Assembly: GCF_039523035.1 (NCBI RefSeq)
Contig: NZ_BAAAEN010000020.1
Coordinates: 1 to 64,000, forward strand
Reading direction: 5' to 3'
Origin: Pigmentiphaga daeguensis
Lineage (GTDB): Bacteria > Pseudomonadota > Gammaproteobacteria > Burkholderiales > Burkholderiaceae_B
DNA length: 64,000 nt
This document shows positions 50,534-59,258 of the stretch, in pieces (positions within the stretch are counted from its first letter, which is position 1; each line of letters opens with the position of its first letter). The notes beneath the pieces are model-generated. The model worked only from the letters and a program-made list of their open reading frames with translations. It was not told the DNA's origin and searched no databases. A program made the translations under genes and the position numbers.

Positions 50534-51502
50534 CTATTGTTTTTCTATTTTTGCCGTATCGATCACCTTGCTCCACTTCGCGATCTCGGCCACCAGGAAG
50601 TCCTGGAATTCCTTGGGCGTGTTCGTCTGCGGAATCATGCCGACCTCGACCAGCTTCTTGTTGATGGCCGGATCCTTGACCACTTCGCGCACGGCGGCGT
50701 TCAGCTTGTCGACGATGGCGGGCGGCGTGCCGGCGGGCGCGGCGAAGCCGTTCCACGATACGGCCGTGTAGCCCGGCACGGTTTCGGCGATGGTCGGGGT
50801 GTCGGGGAACAACTGGCCGCGCTTGACCGAGCCCACGCCCAGCACGCGCAGGCTGCCGCCCTTGATGTTGCCGATGACGGCAGGCACCGTCTCGAACATG
50901 ACCTGCACGCTCTTGCCCTTGACGGCGCTCAGGACCTCGCCGCTGGACTTGAACGGAATGGTGGGGACGTCCAGGCCGGCCATGGAGCGGAACATCTCGG
51001 CCGACAGGTGCTGGGTGCTGCCGACGCCGATGGTGCCCAGGTTGAAGTGCTGCGGGTCCTTCTTGGCCGCGGCGATGGCGTCGGCGACGGTGTGCAGCGG
51101 GCTGCTCTGGTCCACGGCCATGACGATGTCGAACGAGCCGACCATGGAGACCATGGCGAGCTGCTTGACCGGATCGTAGGGCAGCGACTTGAACAGCGAC
51201 GGGCTGACGGCCTGCTGGTTGCTGACCAGGAAGAGCGTGTGTCCGTCGGGCGTCGCGCGCGTTACGGTGACGGCGCCGGTGATGCCGCCGGCGCTGGGCA
51301 TGTTCTCGACCACGACCGGCTTGCCGAACTTCTCGGCCAGGCCCTGGGCGACGATGCGGGCGGTGACGTCGGCCACGCCGCCGGGCCCGAAGGGCACGAT
51401 CAGGCGCAGCGGCTTGGTGGGGAATTCCTGGGCCTGGGCGCCGGCGGCGACCAGGGTGGCGGTGGCGCCGAGACACAGGCGCGCGAGCAGGGTACGGATC
51501 AT
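50534..51502 (-). CDS. Bug-family substrate-binding protein of the dicarboxylate region
   Basis: A 322-aa periplasmic receptor. The signal peptide ends near GAQAQEF; the mature protein opens FPTKPLRLIVPFGPGGVAD, with VVVENMPSAGG and the interior ADAIAAAKKDPQHFNLGTIGVGSTQHL (core LGTIGVGSTQHL). The ATG at 51502 has GAGGA upstream; a TTG four codons earlier is less likely. It is upstream of the aldolase and lactonase genes on the same strand and divergent from a LysR gene, so it probably binds the aromatic-derived dicarboxylate degraded by them. No TctAB genes are close. Confidence 0.92.
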   Translation of the reverse strand: MIRTLLARLCLGATATLVAAGAQAQEFPTKPLRLIVPFGPGGVADVTARIVAQGLAEKFGKPVVVENMPSAGGITGAVTVTRATPDGHTLFLVSNQQAVSPSLFKSLPYDPVKQLAMVSMVGSFDIVMAVDQSSPLHTVADAIAAAKKDPQHFNLGTIGVGSTQHLSAEMFRSMAGLDVPTIPFKSSGEVLSAVKGKSVQVMFETVPAVIGNIKGGSLRVLGVGSVKRGQLFPDTPTIAETVPGYTAVSWNGFAAPAGTPPAIVDKLNAAVREVVKDPAINKKLVEVGMIPQTNTPKEFQDFLVAEIAKWSKVIDTAKIEKQ

Positions 51503-51676
51503 TGTCGTCCTCAAATCGTTGGAGGGGGTGGCGACGGGTCGCCTGCCCGCCTTCTGGTCATGGATGGCGCCACGGACGCCATCCAGTCAGCTTGCCATTT
51601 TGACCCGGAAATCCCCATTGGAAACCACAAATCAGAACTAGCTGTTATGCTTAAAAAACATGAATCGGGGCTTTCC

Positions 51677-52615
51677 ATGGACTTGAAACAACTCGAGTGC
51701 TTCGTCCGGGTCGTCGAGTTCGGCAGCGTCACCCGGGCCGCGATCACCCTCAATCTATCGCAACCCGTGGTCAGCCGCCACGTCCGGCAGCTCGAGGTCG
51801 AACTCAAGGAGCACCTGCTCGAACGCAATGGCCGGGGCGTCATACCCACCGACGCCGGCAAGCGGCTGCTGGAGCGGGGCCGCGGCATCCTGCACCAGGT
51901 GCGCCTGGCCAGGCAGGAGATCGAGGACCTGCGCGGCTCGCCGGCCGGCAAGGTCGTGGTCGGCATGCCCCCCAGCGTCGGCAAGTCGCTGACGGTGGAC
52001 CTGGTCAGCGATTTCCGTGCCGAGTTCCCGCGGGCCTCGCTGGGCGTGGTCGAGGCCCTGACGGTGTCCATGTACGAGTGGCTGCTGCTGGGCCGCCTGG
52101 ATTTCGCGCTGTTGTACAACCCGCCCGTTACGCAGCAGGCGGCCTACGAGCATGTGTGGTCCGAGGACCTCTATCTGATCGGCAGCCGGGGACTGGACGG
52201 CAAACCCATGCCGGCCAGCGTCAAGATGCGCGAGCTGGCGAATTACCCGTTGATCACGCCGGGGCAGCCCAACGCCATCCGCAATCTGCTGGACGTGCAG
52301 TGCGCGCGCCTGGGCGTGCCCTTGTCGGTCTCGCTGGAGGTGGATGCGATCGAATCCCTGCTGGACCTGGTGGACCGGGGCATGGGCTACGCGGTCCTGT
52401 CGCGCAACGCCATCTACGGCCGCGCCCATCGTCCGAACCTGCACGCGTCCCGCATCGTCTCGCCGTCGCTGACCAGCCAGCTGGTGATCGCGACGGTGTC
52501 GCAGCGGCCGCTGACGCGCCTGGCCCAGGCCACCATCGACCTGATCCGCAAGCGCATCCAGGGCGGCATCCTGGCGGGCGACGGGCAGCGCGACGCGGCC
52601 CGGGGCAGGGCGTGA
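51677..52615 (+). CDS. LysR-family transcriptional regulator (divergent from the Bug-aldolase-lactonase unit)
   Basis: A 312-aa LysR-type regulator. The winged helix (about 1-60) has SVTRAAITLNLSQPVVSRHV, and the effector domain runs from about 90 with KVVVGMPPSVGKSL and TPGQPNAIRNLLD; this resembles the NAC/CbbR-like group. The frame is open far upstream; the ATG at 51677 opens the conserved MDLKQLECFVRV, with a further in-frame ATG at 51647. It shares a 174-bp divergent region with the Bug gene and probably controls it. Confidence 0.92.
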   Translation: MDLKQLECFVRVVEFGSVTRAAITLNLSQPVVSRHVRQLEVELKEHLLERNGRGVIPTDAGKRLLERGRGILHQVRLARQEIEDLRGSPAGKVVVGMPPSVGKSLTVDLVSDFRAEFPRASLGVVEALTVSMYEWLLLGRLDFALLYNPPVTQQAAYEHVWSEDLYLIGSRGLDGKPMPASVKMRELANYPLITPGQPNAIRNLLDVQCARLGVPLSVSLEVDAIESLLDLVDRGMGYAVLSRNAIYGRAHRPNLHASRIVSPSLTSQLVIATVSQRPLTRLAQATIDLIRKRIQGGILAGDGQRDAARGRA

Positions 52616-52699
52616 CCAGATGTGAGCGCGCGGCCCGGCCGTGTTGCGACGCCGCATCGCCGCCGCCATAATCGGGCCATGTCCTGGAGGCGGCAAGCG

Positions 52700-54226
52700 A
52701 TGGATTCCCCGATGAACAGGCAGGCGCCGATGGCGTTGCAGCCTGCCCCGCGTTGTACCCTGGTCATCTTCGGCGCGACCGGCGACATGACCGGCCGCCT
52801 GCTGGTGCCGGCGCTGTACAACCTGGCGCGCTTCAACCTGCTGAATTCCGATTTCCGCGTGATCGGCGTCGGCCACCGCAAGCTGGACGACGACGAGTTC
52901 CGGCGCGGATTGAAGCATTCCATGGACCAGGTCGTCGCCTCGCGGGGCGGGCAGGCCTCGGCCAGCTTCGACGTCCAGGCCTGGGACTGGCTGATGGGCC
53001 GCACGTCCTTCCTGATGGGCGATTTCGAGGGCGAGCAGACCTACGCCCAGCTCGCCACGATGCTGGCGCCCGAGCCGGGCGGCGTCATCTTCTATTTCGC
53101 CACCGCGCCCACGTTCTTCCAGTCCATCGCGCGCCACCTGCACGATGCCGGACTGTTGAAGCAGGGACACGGCCGCTGGCGCCGCGTGGTGATCGAGAAG
53201 CCGTTCGGCCGCGACCTGCCCTCGGCGCGCGAGCTGAACAAGCAGCTGACGCGGGTCGTGCACGAGAACCAGATCTTCCGCATCGACCATTTCCTGGGCA
53301 AGGAGACGGTGCAGAACATCCTGGTTTCCCGCTTTGCCAACAGCGTGTTCGAAAGCAACTGGAACCGGCTGTACATCGATCATGTCCAGATCACGGCGGC
53401 CGAGGCGATAGGCGTGGAGCGGCGGTCGCAGTTCTACGAGCAGACCGGAGCACTGCGCGACATGGTGCCCAACCACCTGTTCCAGCTGCTGGCCATGGTG
53501 GCGATGGAGCCGCCCAACTCCTTCGATGCCGACGCCGTGCGCACCGAGAAGGAAAAGCTGCTGGACGCCATCCGTATCCAGACGCCGGCCGAGGCGCTGC
53601 AGAACAGCGTGCGCGGACAGTACCGCGCGGGCCTGGTGGGCGGCCAGCCCATGCGCGGCTATCGCGAGGAAGAGGGCGTCGCTCCGGATAGCCGGACCGA
53701 GACCTACGTGGCCCTCAAACTGGGTATCGACAACTGGCGCTGGGGAGGCGTGCCGTTCTACCTGCGCACCGGCAAGGCGCTGGCGCGGCGCCAGACGCAG
53801 ATCGTCATTGCCTTCAAGGATGCCGGCCATGCGCTGTTCCGCCAGAACGCGCAGGAAAAGCCGCCCTCCAACTCCCTGGTGCTGCAGATCCAGCCCGACG
53901 AAGGGCTGTTCTTCCACATGAAGGCCAAGGTGCCGGGATCGAAGATACGCATCGCGCCCGTCAGCATGGATTTCCGCTACGCGGATCATTTCATGACGGG
54001 GCACAGCTCGGGCTACGAGACCCTGATCTACGACTGCATGGTGGGCGACGCGACCCTGTTCCAGCGCGCCGCCGACATCGAACTGGGCTGGGAGGCGGTC
54101 ATGCCGTTCCTGCAGGCCTGGGAGGACGGCGGCGAGATCCATCCCTACCGCGCCGGCAGCCAGGGGCCCGTGCAGGCCGACGTGCTGCTGGCCCGCGACG
54201 GGCGGCAATGGCTGTCGCTGGACTAG
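52700..54226 (+). CDS. zwf: Glucose-6-phosphate 1-dehydrogenase
   Basis: Oxidises glucose 6-phosphate to 6-phosphogluconolactone with NADP(+). The 508-aa protein has the dinucleotide motif FGATGDMTGR near 24-33. The substrate and catalytic motif is RIDHFLGKE at 194-202 (the usual RIDHYLGKE with Phe for Tyr), and EKPFGRDL comes before it. The ATG at 52700 has TGGAGG nine bases upstream; the frame is open to 52622 and an ATG at 52679 is an alternative. No edd/eda/pgl neighbours, and many Alcaligenaceae lack a full Entner-Doudoroff set, so it probably serves NADPH supply. Confidence 0.95.
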   Translation: MDSPMNRQAPMALQPAPRCTLVIFGATGDMTGRLLVPALYNLARFNLLNSDFRVIGVGHRKLDDDEFRRGLKHSMDQVVASRGGQASASFDVQAWDWLMGRTSFLMGDFEGEQTYAQLATMLAPEPGGVIFYFATAPTFFQSIARHLHDAGLLKQGHGRWRRVVIEKPFGRDLPSARELNKQLTRVVHENQIFRIDHFLGKETVQNILVSRFANSVFESNWNRLYIDHVQITAAEAIGVERRSQFYEQTGALRDMVPNHLFQLLAMVAMEPPNSFDADAVRTEKEKLLDAIRIQTPAEALQNSVRGQYRAGLVGGQPMRGYREEEGVAPDSRTETYVALKLGIDNWRWGGVPFYLRTGKALARRQTQIVIAFKDAGHALFRQNAQEKPPSNSLVLQIQPDEGLFFHMKAKVPGSKIRIAPVSMDFRYADHFMTGHSSGYETLIYDCMVGDATLFQRAADIELGWEAVMPFLQAWEDGGEIHPYRAGSQGPVQADVLLARDGRQWLSLD

Positions 54227-54283
54227 GGTCCGCTAAAAAGAGGCTCGCACGGGGCGGGAACGCTTCTTGCGGCAGCGGGCCGC

Positions 54284-55072
54284 ATGAACACCGAGATCGA
54301 TGGCAAGAGGCAAGGCGGCCCGGACGGGCTGACGTTCCGCGTCCTGACCGTGAATGTCCACAAGGGATTCAATTTTTTCAATCGCCGCTTCATCCTGCAT
54401 GACCTGCGGGAGGCGGTGCGCAGCGTGTCGGCCGACATGGTGTTCCTGCAGGAAGTGCTGGGCACGCATGCCCGCCATTCGCTGCGGTTCGCCGATTGGC
54501 CCGCGACCCCCCAGTACGAATTCCTGGCGGACACCATCTGGACGGACTTCGCCTATGGACGCAACGCCGTTTATCCGGACGGCCACCATGGCAACGCGGT
54601 GCTGTCCAAGTTTCCCATCGTCCACTACGAGAACCGCGACGTTTCCATCAGCGGGCCGGAGCGGCGCGGCCTCTTGCATTGCGTGGTCCGGGCGCCCGGC
54701 ACGACAGCAGACATCCACGCGATATGCGTCCATCTCGGGTTGCAGGAGCGCCATCGCGTGCGCCAGTTGCAACTGCTGTGCCACCTGGTGGAGAAGGAGA
54801 TTCCCGCCGACGCGCCGCTGGTGGTGGCCGGCGATTTCAATGACTGGCGCCGCCGCGCAGGCAGGGTGCTGAACGGCTGCGCAGGTTTGCGCGAGGTGCA
54901 CGCCCACGCGAGCGGGCGGCTGGTGCCCACCTTTCCCGCGTGGTATCCGGTGCTGCCGCTCGATCGGATCTACGTGCGCGGCGCGCGCGACCACTGGCCC
55001 ATGCCCCTGGGGCGCCGGCCCTGGACGTCGCTGTCGGACCACGCGCCACTGGCGGCGGAGATCGTGCTATGA
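54284..55072 (+). CDS. Endonuclease/exonuclease/phosphatase-family protein (YbhP-like)
   Basis: A 262-aa EEP-fold metal-dependent phosphodiesterase, no signal peptide seen. Motifs are VNVHKGFN with the metal-binding Asn, FLQEVLG with the Glu, HLGLQERHR, VAGDFNDW and the closing SDHAPLAAEI with the catalytic His. It heads an operon with clsB and a YbhN-like gene, the same order as E. coli ybhP-clsB-ybhN. A role in phospholipid turnover is suggested by that context. Its stop overlaps the clsB start (ATGA). Confidence 0.88.
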   Translation: MNTEIDGKRQGGPDGLTFRVLTVNVHKGFNFFNRRFILHDLREAVRSVSADMVFLQEVLGTHARHSLRFADWPATPQYEFLADTIWTDFAYGRNAVYPDGHHGNAVLSKFPIVHYENRDVSISGPERRGLLHCVVRAPGTTADIHAICVHLGLQERHRVRQLQLLCHLVEKEIPADAPLVVAGDFNDWRRRAGRVLNGCAGLREVHAHASGRLVPTFPAWYPVLPLDRIYVRGARDHWPMPLGRRPWTSLSDHAPLAAEIVL

Positions 55073-56340
55073 GCGGGCCGGCCCGTGGCAGCGGCGGCCG
55101 CCAGCGCGGCCCGCGCCGGCCCCCCGCCAGCACGCAATGGATGCCGGGCAACGCGGTGTCGCTGCTGGAGAACGGCGAAGCCTTCTTTCCCCGCGTGTTC
55201 GAGGTCATCCGAGGGGCCCGCCGCGAGGTGCTGCTCGAGACCTTCATCCTGTTCGAGGACAAGGTCGGACTGGCGCTGCGCGAGGTGCTGCTGGATGCCG
55301 CCAGGCGCGGCGTCTTCGTATCCGTGCTGGTGGACGGCTACGGTTCGGTGGACCTGTCGGAGGCGTTCCTGGCGGACCTGATCGCAGCCGGCGTGCATTT
55401 CCGCGTGTTCGACCCGCGTCCCAAGCTGCTGGGCATGCGCACCAATGTCTTCCGGCGCATGCATCGCAAGCTGCTGATCGTCGACGGCGAGACGGCCTTC
55501 GTCGGCGGCATCAATTTCTCGGCCGATCATCTGGCGGATTTCGGCCCGAGCGCCAAACAGGACTATGCCATCGAGGTGCGTGGCCCCATCGTCGCGCGCC
55601 TGCGCAGCTTCGTGCGCACGGGAGAGGTCAGGCGCGGCCACCCGGACGCCCGGCCGGGCACGGATGCCGAACGCGCCGGCGACGCGGAATGCCTGTTCGT
55701 GGTGCGCGACAACGATGCGCACCGGACGGACATCGAGCAGCACTACCGCATCGCCATCCGTGCGGCCCGCCGCGACCTGACGATCGCCAACGCGTATTTC
55801 TTTCCCGGCTACCGCCTGCTGCGCGACCTGCGCCATGCCGCGCGCCGCGGCGTGCGCGTGCGGTTGATCCTGCAAGGAGAGCCCGACATGCCCATCGTCA
55901 AGGTGGGCGCGCGCATGCTGCACGACTACCTGCTGGATGCCGGCGTGAAGATCTATGAGTATTGCGAGCGGCCGCTGCATGGCAAGGTGGCCGTGGCCGA
56001 TGACGACTGGTCCACCGTGGGGTCGAGCAATCTCGATCCGCTGAGCCTGTCGTTGAACCTCGAAGCCAATCTCGTCATCCGCGACCAGCGGTTCAACCAG
56101 GTGTTGCGCGAGCGGCTGGATACGCTGGTCAGCAGGCATTGCCGCGAAGTGAAGGCCGTTGCGTCGCACCGGCGGCCGATATGGCGGGCGGCGGCGTCGT
56201 TCCTGGCCTTCCATTTCCTGCGGCGCTTTCCCGCCTGGGCGGGTTGGCTGCCCGCGCACACCCCCAAACTGGAGAAGGTCGAGGCGCCCCCGCGGGGCCA
56301 GGCCGAGCCACCCGATGCCCACTCTCGCCAAACCGGATAG
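55069..56340 (+). CDS. clsB: Cardiolipin synthase B
   Basis: A phospholipase-D-superfamily enzyme that transfers phosphatidyl groups to make cardiolipin at the inner membrane. The 423-aa protein lacks the N-terminal membrane helices of ClsA, as expected for ClsB. Two HKD motifs are complete: HRKLLIVDGETAFVGG from residue 132 and HGKVAVADDDWSTVGSSNLD (HGKVAVAD...GSSN) from residue 304. The start follows from the overlap with the EEP gene. It also overlaps the next gene by 26 bases. Confidence 0.94.
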   Translation: MSGPARGSGGRQRGPRRPPASTQWMPGNAVSLLENGEAFFPRVFEVIRGARREVLLETFILFEDKVGLALREVLLDAARRGVFVSVLVDGYGSVDLSEAFLADLIAAGVHFRVFDPRPKLLGMRTNVFRRMHRKLLIVDGETAFVGGINFSADHLADFGPSAKQDYAIEVRGPIVARLRSFVRTGEVRRGHPDARPGTDAERAGDAECLFVVRDNDAHRTDIEQHYRIAIRAARRDLTIANAYFFPGYRLLRDLRHAARRGVRVRLILQGEPDMPIVKVGARMLHDYLLDAGVKIYEYCERPLHGKVAVADDDWSTVGSSNLDPLSLSLNLEANLVIRDQRFNQVLRERLDTLVSRHCREVKAVASHRRPIWRAAASFLAFHFLRRFPAWAGWLPAHTPKLEKVEAPPRGQAEPPDAHSRQTG

Positions 56341-57289
56341 AAGCTGCACACCGTCCCGCACCCGAAGCCGCCGCCGCTCGTGGTGGTGGTGGGGCCGGCA
56401 CGCGCTCACGCTGCTCTTCATCGCCGTGGTGGTGCTGCTGCTGGCCGAACAGGTCACCAAGATCGACTGGAGCAAGGTGCTGCAAGCGCTCAAGGCCTAC
56501 ACGGGGTGGACCCTGGCCGCGGCGGCTGGCCTGACCATGGTCAGCCATCTCCTGTTCGGCGGTTTCGACCAGCTCGGCAGGCGCTACGTGGGCAGCCCGT
56601 TGCGTCCGGCCCAGGTCGCGGTGGTGGCGGGAATCTGCTATGCCTTCACCCTGAACATGGGAGCGCTGATCGGCGGCATCGCCTTTCGCTACCGGCTGTA
56701 TTCCCGCCTGGGGCTGGCGGCGCCCGACATCACCAAGATCTATGCGCTGAGCGTATTGAGCAACTGGCTGGGCTACCTGATCCTGCTGGGAGCCCTGCTG
56801 CTTGCAGGCGCGGTGCATGTGCCGCCGCGCTGGGGGATACCGGCGGGCCTGCTGCCCGTGCTGGGCGTGGCATGCTGGGCGCTGGTGGCCGGGTATGCGG
56901 CGATGTGCGCCGGGGTGGGACGCCGCCGTTTCACGCTGAAGGGAGTGCCCATCGAGTGGCCGGGATGGCGGATGGCGCTCGTGCAGGGCGGAATGTCGAT
57001 CGCCAACTGGCTGATCATGGGATGGATCATCCATCTCTTCATCGGGGGGCGGGTCGACTATCCCACCATCCTGGGCGTGATGTTGCTGAGCGCGGTGGCC
57101 GGGGCGCTGACGCATGTGCCGGCGGGACTGGGCGTGCTGGAGGCCGTGTTCCTGACGCTGCTGGCAGGCGCGCTGCCTCCCTACGAGATCCTGGCCGCGC
57201 TGCTGGCGTATCGCGCGATCTACTACCTGTGCCCGCTGGTGCCAGCGGTGGCCGCATACGCCGTGCTGGAAGCCCGGGCGCGCCGGTAG
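56315..57289 (+). CDS. ybhN: YbhN/UPF0104-family membrane protein
   Basis: A 324-aa inner-membrane protein with eight or so helices, related to the flippase part of lysylphosphatidylglycerol synthases. A basic, Arg-rich cytoplasmic start (about 1-28) is followed by LTLLFIAVVVLLLAEQ. Patterns include the GALIGGIAFRYRLYSRLGL loop and LSAVAGALTHVPAGLGVLEAVFLTLL (core HVPAGLGVLE), which are the family core. It overlaps clsB and is the third gene of the ybhP-clsB-ybhN set. The transported or modified lipid is unknown. Confidence 0.88.
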   Translation: MPTLAKPDRSCTPSRTRSRRRSWWWWGRHALTLLFIAVVVLLLAEQVTKIDWSKVLQALKAYTGWTLAAAAGLTMVSHLLFGGFDQLGRRYVGSPLRPAQVAVVAGICYAFTLNMGALIGGIAFRYRLYSRLGLAAPDITKIYALSVLSNWLGYLILLGALLLAGAVHVPPRWGIPAGLLPVLGVACWALVAGYAAMCAGVGRRRFTLKGVPIEWPGWRMALVQGGMSIANWLIMGWIIHLFIGGRVDYPTILGVMLLSAVAGALTHVPAGLGVLEAVFLTLLAGALPPYEILAALLAYRAIYYLCPLVPAVAAYAVLEARARR

Positions 57290-57301
57290 CTGCCGCCAGG
57301 G

Positions 57302-57787
57302 CTAGGCGCGCGCGCCGCGCACGATCTTGGCCAGCAGTTCGCCCAGTATCTGCCGTTCCCCTTGGGACAGCGGCGCCAGGACGGTTTCTTCCATGCCGTG
57401 CGACAGTCGCTCGGCCTCGAGCGCCAGCCGGCGGCCTTCCGGAGTCAGCACCACGTGATGGGCACGCCGGTCGGTGTCGCTACGCTCGCGCGACAGCAGT
57501 CCGCGCTCTTGGAGCCGGTCCAGGACCAGCGCCAGGCGCGGCGCGGACAGCGACAGGCTGCGGCACAGGTTCTGCTGGTTGGCCTTGTCGTTGTGGGCCA
57601 GCAGCACCAGGATGGCGAACTCCACGGGTCGCAGGTCCAGGTCCTTCATGTGCGAGAAGAAGGCCTTTTGCAGCTTGACGTGCGCGAGCGAGGTCTGGAA
57701 GCCCAGCAGGTGGGAGAGTCGGGATTGGTCCAGGTCGGATTTGGCCGGTCGCGGCGTGGTGGTGGTGCGCGGCGAGGTCTTGGGCAT
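57302..57787 (-). CDS. MarR-family transcriptional regulator
   Basis: A 161-aa winged-helix dimeric regulator. The DNA-binding core is about 45-115 (LRPVEFAILVLLAHNDKANQQNLCRSLSLSAPRLALVLDRLQERGL; key RLALVLDRLQERGLLSRERSDTDRR), flanked by helical dimerisation segments. The N-terminus is a Thr/Pro/Arg stretch. The ATG at 57787 is chosen; an upstream in-frame extension to 57850 is unlike the family. It is convergent with ybhN and lies downstream of the porin gene on the same strand, but separated from it by a terminator. Ligand and targets unknown. Confidence 0.92.
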   Translation of the reverse strand: MPKTSPRTTTTPRPAKSDLDQSRLSHLLGFQTSLAHVKLQKAFFSHMKDLDLRPVEFAILVLLAHNDKANQQNLCRSLSLSAPRLALVLDRLQERGLLSRERSDTDRRAHHVVLTPEGRRLALEAERLSHGMEETVLAPLSQGERQILGELLAKIVRGARA

Positions 57788-57930
57788 GTGGTGGCGAGTG
57801 CGAGTCGATGCGGGGGCGCGGGGGCTTTCCTCGGGGCGGCCCGGCGGCAAGAAATGCCCCCACGCTTGCCGCTACGCGGCGGCGCTGCCCTCCGAGGGGG
57901 CGCTTTTTGCTTGGGGGGCGGCCCGGCGGC

Positions 57931-57957
57931 AAAAAAAAGGCCGCCGCGAGGGCGGCC
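57931..57957 (-). terminator. Terminator of the porin gene
   Basis: Read on the minus strand, GGCCGCC, a 5-base loop and GGCGGCC form a 7-bp stem followed by eight T residues (A8 at plus 57931-57938). It lies about 50 bases past the porin stop. Confidence 0.88.
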
Positions 57958-58008
57958 CGGTCCAGTGCCACAACATACCACACGGGGCGGCTGCGCGCCG
58001 CCCGGACT

Positions 58009-59097
58009 TCAGAAGCTGTGCCGCATGCCCAGCATGACGCCGGTCTGGTTCAGGCCGTTGGGAAGACCAGCCAAGGCCTGACCGCCGCTGACCGAGAGGT
58101 TGGCGTTTTTGTTGTTGTCCATGTAGCCCACCAGGCCGTAGACCGCCGTGCGCTTGGAGAGCGAATAGGTTGCGCGCACCGTGGCCAGCGTGGAGCGGGC
58201 GTCGGTGGTCTTGTTCTTCAGGCGGGCCACCTGGCCGTCCAGGGTCCACGCCGACGACAGGGCATACGTGACGCCCAGGTAGTACAGGTTGGCCTCCGAG
58301 CGGGTGGCCGCGCGCGTGATGCGGCCGATCCAGCCGCCGCCGATCTTCAGGTCGCCGAAGCGGTAGTAGCCGTTGAGCAGGGTGCGGGTGTCGGACGTGT
58401 CGCTGCTGGAGAGGCCGCCGGCGGCGCCGGTGCCGCCGCGCATCTGGTCGTAGGCGGCGGCGATGCCGCCCGGACCCATGTCGTACTTGAGCAGCGCGGT
58501 GACCTGGCGGCAGGCCTTGCGGTCGCCGGGAACCTCGCCCGCGCAATTGGTGGCGGCCGGACCGCCGGTGGCCGCGGCATCGCGGCCGAAGCTGTAGGTG
58601 GCGCCGACGGTCAGGCCCGAGAACGTGCCGCGATAGCCGATCGCGTTGTCCGACCGCGTGTTGGGGATGTAGTTGTCGAGCGACCCCAGGCCGTACACCG
58701 CGGGCCCCATGACGTCGGAGTCGAGCAGGGCGTAGAAGGTCATGTTGGACTGGCGGCCCAGCGTGACCGTGCCCCAGTTGCCCGACAGCCCGACCCACGC
58801 CGCGCGGCCGAACAGGCGGCCGCCCTGGCCCGATACCCCGGTATCCACGCCGAAGCCGCTCTCCAGGGTGAAGAGCGCCTTCAGGCCGTTGCCCAGGTCT
58901 TCCGTGCCGCGCAGGCCCCAGCGCGAGGGCATGAGCCCGCCGGTGTTGCTCGGCATGCGCCAGGTCGCGTCGCCTTGCGCGTTGGCGTGGTTCACGTATT
59001 CGATGCCCGTGTCGAGAATGCCGTACAGCGTGACGTTCTGCGCGTGCGCGCCGGTGGCGGCCAGTCCGAGGGCGCTGGCCAGCAGGATGCGTTTCAT
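58009..59097 (-). CDS. Gram-negative porin (OmpC/Omp32-like trimeric type)
   Basis: An outer-membrane general porin, 362 aa. The signal peptide MKRILLASALGLAATGAHA is followed by the mature start QNVTLYGILDTGIEYV, the standard Neisseria/Burkholderiales porin-4 start. The constriction-loop motif appears as LYGLGSLDNY-like segments, and the chain ends with GVMLGMRHSF, where the terminal Phe is the BAM recognition residue. A dyad with A/T-rich core lies upstream. Expression may be regulated; solutes not determined. Confidence 0.94.
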   Translation of the reverse strand: MKRILLASALGLAATGAHAQNVTLYGILDTGIEYVNHANAQGDATWRMPSNTGGLMPSRWGLRGTEDLGNGLKALFTLESGFGVDTGVSGQGGRLFGRAAWVGLSGNWGTVTLGRQSNMTFYALLDSDVMGPAVYGLGSLDNYIPNTRSDNAIGYRGTFSGLTVGATYSFGRDAAATGGPAATNCAGEVPGDRKACRQVTALLKYDMGPGGIAAAYDQMRGGTGAAGGLSSSDTSDTRTLLNGYYRFGDLKIGGGWIGRITRAATRSEANLYYLGVTYALSSAWTLDGQVARLKNKTTDARSTLATVRATYSLSKRTAVYGLVGYMDNNKNANLSVSGGQALAGLPNGLNQTGVMLGMRHSF

Positions 59098-59130
59098 GTG
59101 TCTCCTTCCCTGTTTCCGGGTTTGATTTGT

Positions 59131-59159
59131 TTAACAATGATAAATATTAATTTTGTTAA
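59131..59159. promoter_or_regulatory. A/T-rich inverted repeat upstream of the porin gene
   Basis: TTAACAA (59131-59137) and TTGTTAA (59153-59159) flank 15 bases of nearly pure A/T. It lies 34-62 bases upstream of the porin start and about 100 bases before the divergent OpgC-type gene. It may be an operator or an A/T-rich promoter element; the nearby MarR regulator is one possible reader. Confidence 0.45.
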
Positions 59160-59258
59160 GTAATTAGGGGCTTACCCGTATCGGATTGCAACAAGCACGA
59201 ATTGTTCGCATTCCATGTTGTCCATGCACACTCGACCCAGATTGCGTCCGCCTCGCCC

